This document shows, one piece after another, positions 16,509 to 25,061 of a stretch of 64,000 nucleotides of DNA. The position numbers were made by a program, and so were the translations under genes. Position 1 is the stretch's first letter. Each line of letters begins with the position of its first letter. The notes below the pieces were generated by a model. The model searched no databases and was not told the DNA's origin. It saw only the letters and a program-made list of their open reading frames with translations. Source of the stretch: JAJDOD01 sp050299835. Its GTDB lineage: Bacteria > Pseudomonadota > Alphaproteobacteria > Rhodobacterales > Rhodobacteraceae. The stretch spans positions 1 to 64,000 of the forward strand of contig JBNKWP010000006.1 of the NCBI GenBank assembly GCA_050299835.1. The letters are read 5' to 3'.

Positions 16509-16537
16509 TGCGGTTTCAGCGTCCGAGTGAAACCGCA
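16509..16537. promoter_or_regulatory. Perfect 10-bp inverted repeat upstream of the amino-acid ABC operon
   Basis: TGCGGTTTCA (16509-16518) and TGAAACCGCA (16528-16537) are exact inverted copies separated by 9 bases. They sit 16 bases upstream of the proposed ATPase start. This could be an operator for a dimeric regulator or an RNA hairpin in the leader; the sequence alone does not decide. Confidence 0.5.
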
Positions 16538-16683
16538 AACATCCACGATTGCAACGGCCAAACCGGGTTAATTGCCTCTATGTCTTCAGGCTTTCCATCT
16601 CTGGTGCCCCATGCTAGGCGGGCCGCGAAATTCAGGCGGTGGCGCATGGGGCGCGGGCCGTCGTTTAGTCTGACGAGGGTCTC

Positions 16684-17106
16684 ATGGCTACCGAACGCAC
16701 GCTTTCCATCATCAAACCCGATGCAACCAAGCGCAATCTGACCGGCAAGATCAATGCCAAGTTCGAAGACGCGGGTCTGCGCATCGTGGCGCAGAAGCGC
16801 ATTCACCTGACCAAGGCGCAGGCCGGCAAGTTCTATGAGGTCCATGCGGAGCGTCCGTTCTATGACGAGCTTTGCGAGTTCATGGCTTCCGAACCGGTCG
16901 TGGTGCAGGTTCTGGAAGGCGACGGCGCGATTGCAAAGAACCGTGAAGTGATGGGCGCCACGAACCCCGCCGATGCGGCACCCGGCACGATCCGCGCTGA
17001 ATTTGCCGAAAGCGTGGGCGAGAACTCGGTCCACGGCTCCGACGCGCCTGAAACGGCAGCGGTCGAGATCGCCTATTTCTTCTCGGGCCTCGAACTGGTC
17101 GGCTAA
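16684..17106 (+). CDS. ndk: Nucleoside diphosphate kinase
   Basis: A 140-residue enzyme that balances nucleoside triphosphate pools by moving the terminal phosphate between nucleotides. It begins MATERTLSIIKPDATKRNL and contains the phospho-histidine site ENSVHGSDAPETAAVEI near residues 113-129, with the reactive His in NSVHGSD. Length and order of motifs are canonical for bacterial Ndk. The gene is divergent from the ABC operon and has a hairpin shortly after its stop. Confidence 0.96.
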   Translation: MATERTLSIIKPDATKRNLTGKINAKFEDAGLRIVAQKRIHLTKAQAGKFYEVHAERPFYDELCEFMASEPVVVQVLEGDGAIAKNREVMGATNPADAAPGTIRAEFAESVGENSVHGSDAPETAAVEIAYFFSGLELVG

Positions 17107-17117
17107 GTCGATTTCCC

Positions 17118-17145
17118 GGGATCGGGCGGCGCTTCGCCCGGTCCC
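17118..17145 (+). terminator. Hairpin downstream of ndk
   Basis: GGGATCGGGCG and CGCCCGGTCCC pair over 11 positions (one G-T pair) around a six-base loop, starting 12 bases after the ndk stop. No T-run follows, so it may be a weak or factor-assisted terminator. Confidence 0.5.
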
Positions 17146-17333
17146 CCAATTCGCTTGAGCACAATCCTGCTTAATGTCTGGTATTGTGGGATTGTTTCCA
17201 AATCAGCACTTGTTCTGCGCGGTCCGGGGCTGTTAACCATGTCCTTGGGGGCTCTACGGGAGCCAAGCGCTGTGGGACTTCGTAAATTTGCGCCCCATTG
17301 CCGTGTGTTTCTGAACTACGGGGACGCACGGAC

Positions 17334-18437
17334 GTGAACAGCCTCCTATATCTTCTTATCCTCGGCGGCCTTGCTGCTGCCGGTTCAGGCGGCGGATCGT
17401 CATCTGGCGGCACCTCGTTGTCCGGTCAGACGGATGACGAGGACGATACGCCCCCCGCAGCGGAAGATGAAGAAGCCCCGGTCGAAGATGCTCCGGCGGC
17501 TTCGCAGGGTGGCAGCGCCCCGGACCTGCCCGACGGCGCCTATGACATCGGTTGGGCAGGGCTCACCGCCGAAGAACAGCTGATCGTCGAATTGGTCAAT
17601 CGCGCCCGGCTGGACCCTCTTGGTGAACTTGGCCGCCAGGATGATGGCTTCGCCGCTGGCGTGACGACCGCCCCGAAGGAAGCGCTTGCCGTCGTAGAAA
17701 CGCTCAGCGATGCGGCGGACAACCATTCGCAGGACATGGATAACCGCGATTTCTTCGATCACACCAATCCTGATGGCGACAGCCCGTCGGACCGCGCGAT
17801 CGAGGAAGGGCACGGCACGCGGTATGTCGGCGAGAATATCGGCTGGATCGGGTCCACCAGTACCAGTTTCGACGAACAGGCCCGGGCCGAGGATCACCAT
17901 GACAATCTCTGGGACTCCGATGACCACCAGCAGAACTTCATGTCCGATGTCTGGAGCGAAATTGGGGTCGGGTACGACCACGGCGACTATCTTGGCTACG
18001 CAGGCTCGACCTTCGCGACGGAGATGTTCAGCGATCGGGGGGAGACATATCTGACCGGCGTCGTGATCGAAGACTCCGATGGGGATGATTTCTACGACAT
18101 CGGCGAAGGGCAGGGCGATGTGCGCATTACCGCCTTCGATGGTGAAAACAGTTATGCAACCGCCACCTGGGACGCCGGTGGCTACACGCTGGCCCTGCCG
18201 CCCGGCACCTATCGGGTGGTCTTTGAAGGCGGGGATCTCGACACGCCCTATGAAACGGATGTGACCATCGGCGACGAAAACGTCAAACTCGACGTGATTG
18301 ACCAGGGCGGCGCCATCGCCGCGTCGCTTAATGCGACCGTCGAGACGGTCGTTCCCGTTCTGCCCGAGGTCGAGATCGTGGACGAAGAGCATCCTTACGC
18401 CGAGGCCGATGTCACCGACGATCTGATCTATTTCTAG
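17334..18437 (+). CDS. Secreted CAP (SCP/PR1)-domain protein
   Basis: A 367-residue protein. After a short hydrophobic N-terminus (SLLYLLILGGLAAAG) there is a low-complexity Gly/Ser then acidic linker. The CAP domain follows at about residues 75-235: EQLIVELVNRARLDPLGEL, then NHSQDMDNRDFFDHTNPDGD and YVGENIGWIG, which carry the conserved His and Glu positions. The C-terminal 100 residues form a beta domain (TYLTGVVIEDSDGDDFYDIG, then GGYTLALPPGTYRVVFE) like carboxypeptidase-regulatory or CNA-B folds. The acidic D-rich surface suggests an extracellular, calcium-rich setting. GTG at 17334 is proposed as start. Function unknown. Confidence 0.75.
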   Translation: MNSLLYLLILGGLAAAGSGGGSSSGGTSLSGQTDDEDDTPPAAEDEEAPVEDAPAASQGGSAPDLPDGAYDIGWAGLTAEEQLIVELVNRARLDPLGELGRQDDGFAAGVTTAPKEALAVVETLSDAADNHSQDMDNRDFFDHTNPDGDSPSDRAIEEGHGTRYVGENIGWIGSTSTSFDEQARAEDHHDNLWDSDDHQQNFMSDVWSEIGVGYDHGDYLGYAGSTFATEMFSDRGETYLTGVVIEDSDGDDFYDIGEGQGDVRITAFDGENSYATATWDAGGYTLALPPGTYRVVFEGGDLDTPYETDVTIGDENVKLDVIDQGGAIAASLNATVETVVPVLPEVEIVDEEHPYAEADVTDDLIYF

Positions 18438-18763
18438 GTTCGGGAAAGACGCACGCCGACTTCGTCCAAAGCCCGCGCCAGCGTGCTTTCGAACCGCGGC
18501 GCGGCGTCAGCGACAAGCGCATCGAACCGGGCTCTGAGATCGGACTTCTCCTTGCCCTGGCAGTCGTTCCAGGGTCGCCCCTGCAAGCCCATGACCAGGG
18601 CATAATAGCCAATGAAATGCGGACGAACGCCGCCGTCGAGAAGTTTGCGATACGCGGCGTCAGCGCCAAGATCGCGAAGCTGCTCTGCCGAAACGACCCC
18701 GACCGCCCGGAACTCACTTTCCATGGCCGGTCCGATGTTGCGGATCGTGCTCACTGCGCTCAT
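18434..18763 (-). CDS. TfoX C-terminal-domain protein
   Basis: A 109-residue helical protein that looks like the stand-alone C-terminal domain of TfoX/Sxy: VSTIRNIGPAMESEFRAVGV, LRDLGADAAYRKLLDGG and HFIGYYALVMGLQGRPWNDC. In competence regulators this helix-hairpin-helix-like domain follows an N-terminal domain that is missing here. Many alphaproteobacteria carry such short versions without a known role. The ATG at 18763 was preferred over an upstream TTG. The gene end overlaps the CAP gene end by four bases. Confidence 0.7.
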   Translation of the reverse strand: MSAVSTIRNIGPAMESEFRAVGVVSAEQLRDLGADAAYRKLLDGGVRPHFIGYYALVMGLQGRPWNDCQGKEKSDLRARFDALVADAAPRFESTLARALDEVGVRLSRT

Positions 18764-18815
18764 GCGCAAAACCTAGGCCGGTGTTCCGGCCGAGGAAAGC
18801 CCCGAAAGACGCCGC

Positions 18816-18935
18816 CTAGATTGCAGCCCAGTCGTCGAAACGAACGGGCGGCTCCGGATTTGGCGCTGGGGGTTTTGGTTTTTGCTGCACCGGATCTTCG
18901 CGGCGCAATACGACGTCAGAAAGATGGTTACTCAT
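18816..18935 (-). CDS. Possible small protein (39 aa), proline-rich
   Basis: The reverse strand from ATG at 18935 to TAG at 18816 encodes MSNHLSDVVLRREDPVQQKP, then a proline-rich stretch and the end RFDDWAAI. An AAGGG ribosome site stands nine bases before the ATG. The gene lies 52 nt upstream of the TfoX-like gene on the same strand. I do not recognise it. The charged start, proline middle and aromatic end look more designed than random, but length alone keeps confidence low. Confidence 0.4.
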   Translation of the reverse strand: MSNHLSDVVLRREDPVQQKPKPPAPNPEPPVRFDDWAAI

Positions 18936-19489
18936 ACGACTACCCTTCACTGATGTAATGGTAGCATGACAGATTCGCGTGGCCCGACCATGTTTGTTTC
19001 ATGCCGGAATAAGCATATTTTCGTGAGTGTGATGCCATGAACATGGAAAGAGATTGCCCGGCGGGCGGGCGGCACCATAGACACACAGCTTTATCCACAG
19101 GTCTCGCCAATTTTCCGGGACATGAGCCTGAAACTTTAAATATCTGATATTAAAGGAGAATAGTTATTTTGTATTCGCAGGTGCGTGTATGTCGCGCTAT
19201 TTTGGCATATGCCTCACCGCGATTGCCCACAGAGCCCGGCAAGAATCACGGACCAGGGAAATATGACTAAATTTTGGCAACTTCGCCGAATTTCGAACAA
19301 GAATAGTTCGGCTTTTTGGCAAATTGCAACCTTTGATTGTATTTTTCACCAATCCAGAGGATGATTGTCAGGCACTATAATTCTAAAGTCTTGTGCGGGC
19401 TCGTCGTGGGACAGACGTCGGGTTCGTTCGGTTGATGCGCCGTCTCGGCGCGAGCGACCGATTGAAAAGCGTATGTGAGGAGTAATGAG
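18936..19489. other. Gene-free, AT-rich stretch before the Tad locus
   Basis: About 550 bases without a convincing gene. Composition is clearly more AT-rich than the surroundings, especially 18960-19360. It probably holds the promoter and control sites of the flp/cpa operon. Short open frames here (for example from 19188) are under 35 codons and have no support. I see no tRNA, riboswitch or strong hairpin. Confidence 0.5.
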
Positions 19490-19723
19490 ATGCGCGTCCT
19501 TTTTAAGAATTTCATAGGGTCCGAGGACGGAGCTTCGCTGGTCGAATATGCCGTCGCCCTGATTGTTGTAACCATCATCGGCGGTGCTGGCGTGATCGCA
19601 ATTGGCCAGAACGCGGGGACGGTCACCGGCGCAGCTTGCGACACAGCACAAGCTGCGGTCACTGCGGTCGGCGGACAGACAACAGATTGCGCGGACGACG
19701 TCGCTGCTGATCCCAATCCATAA
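19490..19723 (+). CDS. flp: Flp-type pilin 1
   Basis: A 77-residue prepilin: MRVLFKNFIGSEDG, then ASLVEYAVALIVVTIIGGAG. The G-ASLVEY junction is the prepilin peptidase site with the conserved Glu5-Tyr6 of Flp pilins. The tail is longer than usual and holds two cysteines (near residues 49 and 65) that could pair. A GAGGAG ribosome site precedes the ATG at 19490. It should form the Tad pilus fibre used for surface adhesion. It is the first gene of the locus. Confidence 0.88.
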   Translation: MRVLFKNFIGSEDGASLVEYAVALIVVTIIGGAGVIAIGQNAGTVTGAACDTAQAAVTAVGGQTTDCADDVAADPNP

Positions 19724-19808
19724 CGGCTGATCGCAGCGAAAGCGCCGTCTGGGACTTATCCGCGTTTCGGGTCCTATCCCGGAACCTTCGACCGGAAAGG
19801 GTTAGAGG

Positions 19809-19976
19809 ATGTCTCATCTTCGTCTGACTGCACGTTGTTTCCTGCGTGACGTCGCCGGGGCCACCATTGTTGAATATGCTGTCGCGCTGATCGTCGTCAC
19901 GATCGTGGGCGCGGTAGTTATGGGCCTGGGCGGCAACATTGCCACGATTATCGACGCGTCTGCAGGCGCCTTCTAA
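19809..19976 (+). CDS. flp: Flp-type pilin 2
   Basis: A 55-residue prepilin read from the ATG at 19809 to TAA at 19976: MSHLRLTARCFLRDVAG, then ATIVEYAVALIVVTIVGAVV. The G-ATIVEY cleavage site and hydrophobic helix match Flp pilins, and the helix is nearly the same as in pilin 1 upstream. Unlike that pilin, the tail is short and lacks cysteines. The two may be major and minor subunits; which is which is unclear. cpaB starts 40 bases later. Confidence 0.85.
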   Translation: MSHLRLTARCFLRDVAGATIVEYAVALIVVTIVGAVVMGLGGNIATIIDASAGAF

Positions 19977-20015
19977 GTCTGCAGGCCGCAATCCGACTGA
20001 CGTTGGAGAGTATCT

Positions 20016-20855
20016 ATGCGTATTCGTTCATTATTGGTAACCATGCTTGGCGTCGCTGTCGCGGCGGGTTCGGTCTATGCCTCGAAGGAATTTCTTGAAG
20101 TCGAGCGGGCAACCGCCTCGGTCGAAGATCAGGTTCCGGCCCTCGTCAGCGTCGTCGTGGCCAGTCAGGACATTGAATTCGGCTCGACCATCGAGGCGCA
20201 AAAGCTGACCACCATCCAATGGCCGGCCGAAGCCGTGCCCGCCGGTGTATTCACCGATTTCTCGTCACTTGTCGCCAAGGGTGACGAGGAACCCAGACGC
20301 GCGAAACGCGCCATGGTGAAGGGTGAAGTCGTGCTTGCGGCCAAACTCTCCAATTTCGGCGAGAAGGTGACAATCGGCCAGACACTGTCGCCGGGCAACC
20401 GCGCCATGGCCATCAGCGTCAACGCCACCACCTCAGTTGGCGGCTTCGTCACTCCGGGCGATTTCGTCGATGTCGTGCTGACCAGCCGCGATAACCGAGG
20501 CCTGCGCGCGGTGACGATCCTGCAGAAGATCCGTGTCGTGGGCGTCGACCAGCAGGCCGACGAGTTGAACGAACAGGCCCAGGTGGCGCGAACCGTCACG
20601 GTCGAGGTCACGCCCCTTCAGGGCCAGAAACTGGCATTGGCTCAACGGGCCGGGACCCTGAGCCTGACGCTGCGCAACATCGGTGAAGCAGACCAGGCAG
20701 AGGAGGAACTGCAAAGCATCCGCCTCAGCGATATCATCCCCAGCGATGCGCCGGTCATCGTGCCTGAGGCACCGAAACCGACCGTGCGGGTGCGGCGCGG
20801 TATCTCCAGCGAAAATGTCGAGATCGAAGGCTCCGTCGAAGACAACGGCAGTTGA
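20016..20855 (+). CDS. cpaB: Flp pilus assembly protein CpaB (RcpC)
   Basis: A 279-residue periplasmic protein with an N-terminal membrane anchor (SLLVTMLGVAVAAGSVYA). The SAF domain follows (VVVASQDIEFGSTIEAQKLT), then the RcpC region (LSPGNRAMAISVNATTSVGG, VTPGDFVDVVLTSRD). CpaB is thought to help the outer-membrane secretin and to bind cell wall or pilus components. The secretin gene (cpaC) that normally follows is absent; a TadG-type gene follows instead, overlapping at the stop. Confidence 0.9.
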   Translation: MRIRSLLVTMLGVAVAAGSVYASKEFLEVERATASVEDQVPALVSVVVASQDIEFGSTIEAQKLTTIQWPAEAVPAGVFTDFSSLVAKGDEEPRRAKRAMVKGEVVLAAKLSNFGEKVTIGQTLSPGNRAMAISVNATTSVGGFVTPGDFVDVVLTSRDNRGLRAVTILQKIRVVGVDQQADELNEQAQVARTVTVEVTPLQGQKLALAQRAGTLSLTLRNIGEADQAEEELQSIRLSDIIPSDAPVIVPEAPKPTVRVRRGISSENVEIEGSVEDNGS

Positions 20856-20869
20856 TCGTGAACGTGGGC

Positions 20870-22600
20870 ATGAAGCTCAGATTGAACATAAGGCGGTTTC
20901 TTCACAGCCAGGACGGCTCGCTGCTCGTTTTCTTCATGATCAGCACCATTGCGATTTTCGGCATCATCGCGCTGTCCTTCGACCTGGGGCGCCGCGCGGC
21001 GACCCAAACCGACATGCAGGGCTTTGTCGACAATGTGGCGTTAGCCGCCGCAGGCGAACTCAACGGCTCTTCCAATGCGATCGTGAACGCCACGGCGGCG
21101 GCAAACTCGGTTATTCAGGCCGCCAACGAGCGGCTGAAAGAAGGGACAGGCGGTCAGGATTTTGAGATCGCGCTGGACCGGATCGTCTTCTACAGCGAAC
21201 TGCCGGACCGGGATGCGCCGCCTTCTCTCAGTCCTGCGGACCTCTCCAATCCGGCTTCGCCCAGCTACAAGTACAATCTCCCTCCTTCGGATTTCGGAGG
21301 CGTGCCCATCCCCGAGGAGGCCCGTTTTGTGGGCATACGGCTGGCAACGGTGGATGTCGCGTGGATGTTCGCCGGCATCTTCAGCGCAAGCGACCTGCCC
21401 AACGAAGCCATCGGTGCGGTCGCGGTCGCCGGCAAAACGGCGTGGACATGCGATCTGGCGCCTCTTCTGTTCTGTCTGCCCGACAACGGTGCCGGCGACC
21501 CTTTGCAGGTTCTGCCCGGTCAGGCGATCAACCTGCGATCAGCCGGAATGTCGGGGCAATGGCAACCCGGAGAATTCGGTTTCGCAGCCGTGGATATCGA
21601 CCCTGCGGGCGCTTGCTCCGGCATCGCCGACGAGGCGGGGCGCCAGGCCTGCATGCTCACCCTGCGCAATCGCGTGGCCGCCTGTTTCCAGCCGGATCGC
21701 ACCGATGTGATCCCCGGCCAGCGCCCCTCTCAGGAAAGTGCCGCATTCGAGATGTCGCTGGATATCTTCGACCAGTCGATGATCCAGTTCTTCAATGACG
21801 CCCTCTACGCGCCCGGGCCGCATTCGATCAGCGGGCGTGTCCCCGCGCATTCCGGCGAATATTGCGCGCCGTCTCAGGCCGCGACCGATACGATGGCCTT
21901 TCCCCTGGACGACTGCCACCCGTCCGGCTGTATCGATGGCCGTTTCGGGGATGGCGACTGGAGCGCCGGGCGGGCGCTTTACACTGCCACGAATTACAGT
22001 TTCCCCGGCGCCTCAAACCCGGACGTGGCCGATGGGTCTTTCTTTGAGTTTCCCGAAAGTAATCTGACTCGCTACCAGTATTATCTGCGGGAGATTGAGC
22101 GCGCCGCGAACGGCGGAGTGATGAACGCTGCCGGGCATCCTCCGTACAACAGTTTTCACTACCGGCGCACCGATGATGGCGAGCGCGGCACGCCGACCCC
22201 GGAAGCCCAGGATGACTGGACAAGCTGGGATGATTTCTGGCCGGACGAGCCAGACGATGTCTACAATCCGATCATCCCCGACATGTCCGACGTTTACGTG
22301 CGGGACGCCGACAATTTCGACAACGGCCTGCCGCGATGCAATCGCAATTTTGACCTTCCGGCGCGTGTGGACCGTCGCGTCCTGCTGGCGGGGGGAATCC
22401 ATTGCCCGGCATCCGGCGACATTGTGGTCGGCTATGACGACGATATCGAGATCGTCGATTTCTATCGCCTATTCCAACTTGGCCCAACGGAGGCCGAGAC
22501 CGGGCTGCCGCCGCAATTCGACCTGAACGTCGAAGTAATCGAGCGCATCCCTCCCGAGAGTATCGGTCCCTATCAGAACGTGGTCCAGCTGTTCAGATGA
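20870..22600 (+). CDS. TadG-like pilus assembly protein
   Basis: A 576-residue protein with an N-terminal pilin-like helix (QDGSLLVFFMISTIAIFGII, then ALSFDLGRRAATQTDMQGFV) typical of Tad_N/TadG proteins. The long periplasmic part has many cysteines and Asp/Pro-rich segments, without a von Willebrand domain that I can see. In TadG the residue after the G cleavage point pattern lacks the Glu5 seen in pilins, as here. Start is uncertain: ATG at 20870 is given, but GTG at 20858 or TTG at 20852 would also be in frame. Role: minor envelope component of the Tad pilus machine. Confidence 0.75.
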   Translation: MKLRLNIRRFLHSQDGSLLVFFMISTIAIFGIIALSFDLGRRAATQTDMQGFVDNVALAAAGELNGSSNAIVNATAAANSVIQAANERLKEGTGGQDFEIALDRIVFYSELPDRDAPPSLSPADLSNPASPSYKYNLPPSDFGGVPIPEEARFVGIRLATVDVAWMFAGIFSASDLPNEAIGAVAVAGKTAWTCDLAPLLFCLPDNGAGDPLQVLPGQAINLRSAGMSGQWQPGEFGFAAVDIDPAGACSGIADEAGRQACMLTLRNRVAACFQPDRTDVIPGQRPSQESAAFEMSLDIFDQSMIQFFNDALYAPGPHSISGRVPAHSGEYCAPSQAATDTMAFPLDDCHPSGCIDGRFGDGDWSAGRALYTATNYSFPGASNPDVADGSFFEFPESNLTRYQYYLREIERAANGGVMNAAGHPPYNSFHYRRTDDGERGTPTPEAQDDWTSWDDFWPDEPDDVYNPIIPDMSDVYVRDADNFDNGLPRCNRNFDLPARVDRRVLLAGGIHCPASGDIVVGYDDDIEIVDFYRLFQLGPTEAETGLPPQFDLNVEVIERIPPESIGPYQNVVQLFR

Positions 22601-23127
22601 CGGCGCTTGTCGATCATATCCGCCGGTTTTCCGGAGACCAACACGGTGCCACGGCTGTCGAATTCGCCATCCTCATGCCGATCATGCTGGTCTGTTTCGG
22701 CGCCATCGTGGAAGGCGCGCGCATCTACTGGAACTACCAGAGCGTGGTCAACGGTGTCCGGGACGCGACCCGTTTCATCGCGCGGGTTTCACCGGAAGAC
22801 ATTTGCGAAGGCCTGCCCGCCGCAACGTTGTGGCCGGGCCACGACATTGTCGGGGATGCCATGGCGATGGAACGGCTGAACGCGAATATGCGCACCGGTG
22901 GCGCAGAGAACCTGTTTCCCCTTGGCTTGTCGCTTTCCAGGCTCCAGACCCGGCTGTTCTGCATTCCGACGCCGGGACATGCACTGCCTCTCACACCCGT
23001 CGCCGTGGTCCGTGTGCAGGTGCAGATCGAATTGCCCTTCGGAACCGTATTCGAGATCTTCGGCGCACGCGACAATACCGTGATGACAACCTGGATCACC
23101 GATCAGGCCAGGATCTACGGCATATGA
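22597..23127 (+). CDS. TadE-like pseudopilin
   Basis: A 176-residue protein with a TadE prepilin-like N-terminus: FSGDQHG, then ATAVEFAILMPIMLVCFGAI. The G-ATAVEF junction has the Glu5 needed for prepilin peptidase and methylation. The remainder is periplasmic with two cysteines. The ATG overlaps the TadG-like stop, and its own stop overlaps the next gene, so three envelope proteins are translationally coupled. TadE and TadF are minor pilins required for Flp pilus assembly. Confidence 0.85.
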   Translation: MTALVDHIRRFSGDQHGATAVEFAILMPIMLVCFGAIVEGARIYWNYQSVVNGVRDATRFIARVSPEDICEGLPAATLWPGHDIVGDAMAMERLNANMRTGGAENLFPLGLSLSRLQTRLFCIPTPGHALPLTPVAVVRVQVQIELPFGTVFEIFGARDNTVMTTWITDQARIYGI

Positions 23128-23825
23128 TCCGCAAGGCAATCATACACTTCCGCCGGGGCGAAGACGGTGCCTCTCTTGTCGAGTTTGCCATCGTGATCTC
23201 GCTGTTCCTGCTCGTTTTCTTCGCTATCCTCGATTTCGGCCGGCTCGGGTTCAACTGGGTGATGACCGAAAAGGCGATGCAGCGCGCCGTGCGTATTGCC
23301 GTGGCGCGCGAGCCAATCTGTGACGCCGTGCCGGAAACGAACATGCGTGGCAGCGACACCTCGCGTGAATACGGCACCTTTTGTCGCCTTGGTGAGGGTA
23401 TCTGTGCCGATATGGGGCGCCAGTCCTGCGTCCTCGGCACGAACCCCATCAACTGCGACGTCGCCAACCCTTCCGCTGCCGAGGAGATCTGGTGCATTAT
23501 CCATCCGATCCTTCCCGGCAACGCCACTCCAAGGAATATCCGCGTGAGCTACGAGTTCGACCGCAGGCTTGGGTTTCTCGGCGGGCCGTATACACCGATG
23601 GTCGAGATGGCGGTTGTGACCGAACAGGATGTGTCTCAGATTGCCGACAGCCAGGCGCTCCGCTTCGATTTCGTAACACCGCTTCCGGGGCTGGCCGCAC
23701 TTGTCGGCGGCAGCACACCGACCAATCTGACCGACAGCGATTCCGACAGTCGCACGGATATCCCGTTTCCGAATATGTCGGTGTCCATGCCGGCGGAAGA
23801 TCTTGCACAGGGAAACAGCGGTTGA
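23124..23825 (+). CDS. TadE/TadF-like pseudopilin
   Basis: A 233-residue protein beginning with the same prepilin-type block as its neighbour (EDG, then ASLVEFAIVISLFLLVFFAI, with Glu5). The larger periplasmic domain holds six or more cysteines (for example REPICDAVPET and GRQSCVLGTN) and a Ser/Asp/Thr-rich tail (TDSDSDSRTDIPF). It starts at ATG 23124, inside the previous stop. Together with the TadE-like protein it should form a minor pilin pair. No function beyond Tad assembly can be assigned. Confidence 0.8.
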   Translation: MIRKAIIHFRRGEDGASLVEFAIVISLFLLVFFAILDFGRLGFNWVMTEKAMQRAVRIAVAREPICDAVPETNMRGSDTSREYGTFCRLGEGICADMGRQSCVLGTNPINCDVANPSAAEEIWCIIHPILPGNATPRNIRVSYEFDRRLGFLGGPYTPMVEMAVVTEQDVSQIADSQALRFDFVTPLPGLAALVGGSTPTNLTDSDSDSRTDIPFPNMSVSMPAEDLAQGNSG

Positions 23826-23852
23826 AGATGATGAATGTACGAAGGGTAGATC

Positions 23853-25046
23853 ATGGCTAAGTCCACATCGGTGCTCCTGATTTCCGATGACAAGGGGGTG
23901 TCCAACGCCGTGACGGTCGCGCTGGCGGACAAGCCCCGTGTGCGTCTTTTGTCCGAGAACCGCTCTGTCGCAAGTCTGAACGGCGCAGCCGTGCGGATGG
24001 CGGCGGAAAACGACATCGTCGTCTTCGCTACCGATCCCGGCAACAAGGAGGATCTGAACGCGATCGAGGCGCTGAATGCCCAGCGGGGTGAGAACTCGAT
24101 CTTCCTCGCTCTGGCGGACCGCGACATTCCGCTGGCACGGGCCCGCGCCCTGAGCGACGCGGGCGTGGACGATGTGTTGCCGTTCCCCGTCACCGGTGAC
24201 GAACTTGGCCGCCAGATGGAAAAGTGGCTTCAGAAAGTCGCGGGCAACAGGTCGGGCGGCGGCAAGGACGGGGCCGTCATCGCCGTGGCCCAGGCGCGCG
24301 GCGGAATCGGCGCGACCACGGTCGCGGTGAACCTCGCCGATCAACTGCTCGTCCGCAAAAGCCGGTTCCGTCGTGATCCGTCCAACAGCGTCGCCATCGT
24401 CGATCTTGATCTGCAATTCGGCGCCGTCGGTGACTTCCTCGATGTCGATCCCCAGGACGGTCTGATGCAACTGGCAACCGGCGACGTGATGCCGGACGAG
24501 ATGTGGGTCGAACAATCGCTCGCCGAAACCCAGAACGGGTTGAGCGTTCTGACCGCACCAGCCGATTTCATGCCGCTGGACGCAATCAACGCCAAACAGA
24601 TCGAAACCCTGGTCGATGCGCTGCGCAAGACCCATGATTACGTCGTCATCGATCTGCCGCGCGCGCTGGTCGATTGGATCGAGCCTGTCGTCAGCAACGC
24701 CGATGAAATCGTGATCGTGACCGACACGACGGTGCCCTCGGTACGGGCCACCCGCCGACTGATGGATTTTTACCTCGCGGACAATCCGGGCCTGGAAATC
24801 GAAGTTGTGATTAACCACGAGAAAAGGCCGATGATGCAGGCTGCGCATCACAAGGAGGCCGCACGCGTGCTGGAAAGAAGGTTCGAACACTGGTTGCCCC
24901 ATGATCCCAAGGCCGCGCGTGCGGCGGTGGATTTCGGCAAGCCACTGTCCGAGGTGGCCGCGCGCTCCGATCTGGCCAAGAATATCGGCGGCCTCGCACG
25001 CGCAATCGCAAAGAAGTTGCCCATGGGCGAACGCCTCACTGCGTAA
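23853..25046 (+). CDS. cpaE: Pilus localisation ATPase CpaE (TadZ)
   Basis: A 397-residue protein with an atypical receiver-like N-terminal domain (residues 1-125) and a ParA/MinD-type ATPase domain. The deviant Walker A is VAQARGGIGATTVAVNLADQ near residues 145-165, with T replacing the usual K, as in many CpaE proteins. IVDLDLQFGAVGDFLDVDP follows near 190. CpaE places the Tad machinery at a cell pole. A good AAGGG ribosome site precedes the ATG. The gene is 28 nt after the pseudopilins and 16 nt before cpaF. Confidence 0.88.
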   Translation: MAKSTSVLLISDDKGVSNAVTVALADKPRVRLLSENRSVASLNGAAVRMAAENDIVVFATDPGNKEDLNAIEALNAQRGENSIFLALADRDIPLARARALSDAGVDDVLPFPVTGDELGRQMEKWLQKVAGNRSGGGKDGAVIAVAQARGGIGATTVAVNLADQLLVRKSRFRRDPSNSVAIVDLDLQFGAVGDFLDVDPQDGLMQLATGDVMPDEMWVEQSLAETQNGLSVLTAPADFMPLDAINAKQIETLVDALRKTHDYVVIDLPRALVDWIEPVVSNADEIVIVTDTTVPSVRATRRLMDFYLADNPGLEIEVVINHEKRPMMQAAHHKEAARVLERRFEHWLPHDPKAARAAVDFGKPLSEVAARSDLAKNIGGLARAIAKKLPMGERLTA

Positions 25047-25061
25047 CGAGGGAGATTCTTG

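Noticed and set aside
19188..19265. Short open frames in the AT-rich gap before the pilin genes
   Set aside because: The longest has about 33 codons with a TTG start; the AAAGGAG nearby is not well placed for any ATG.
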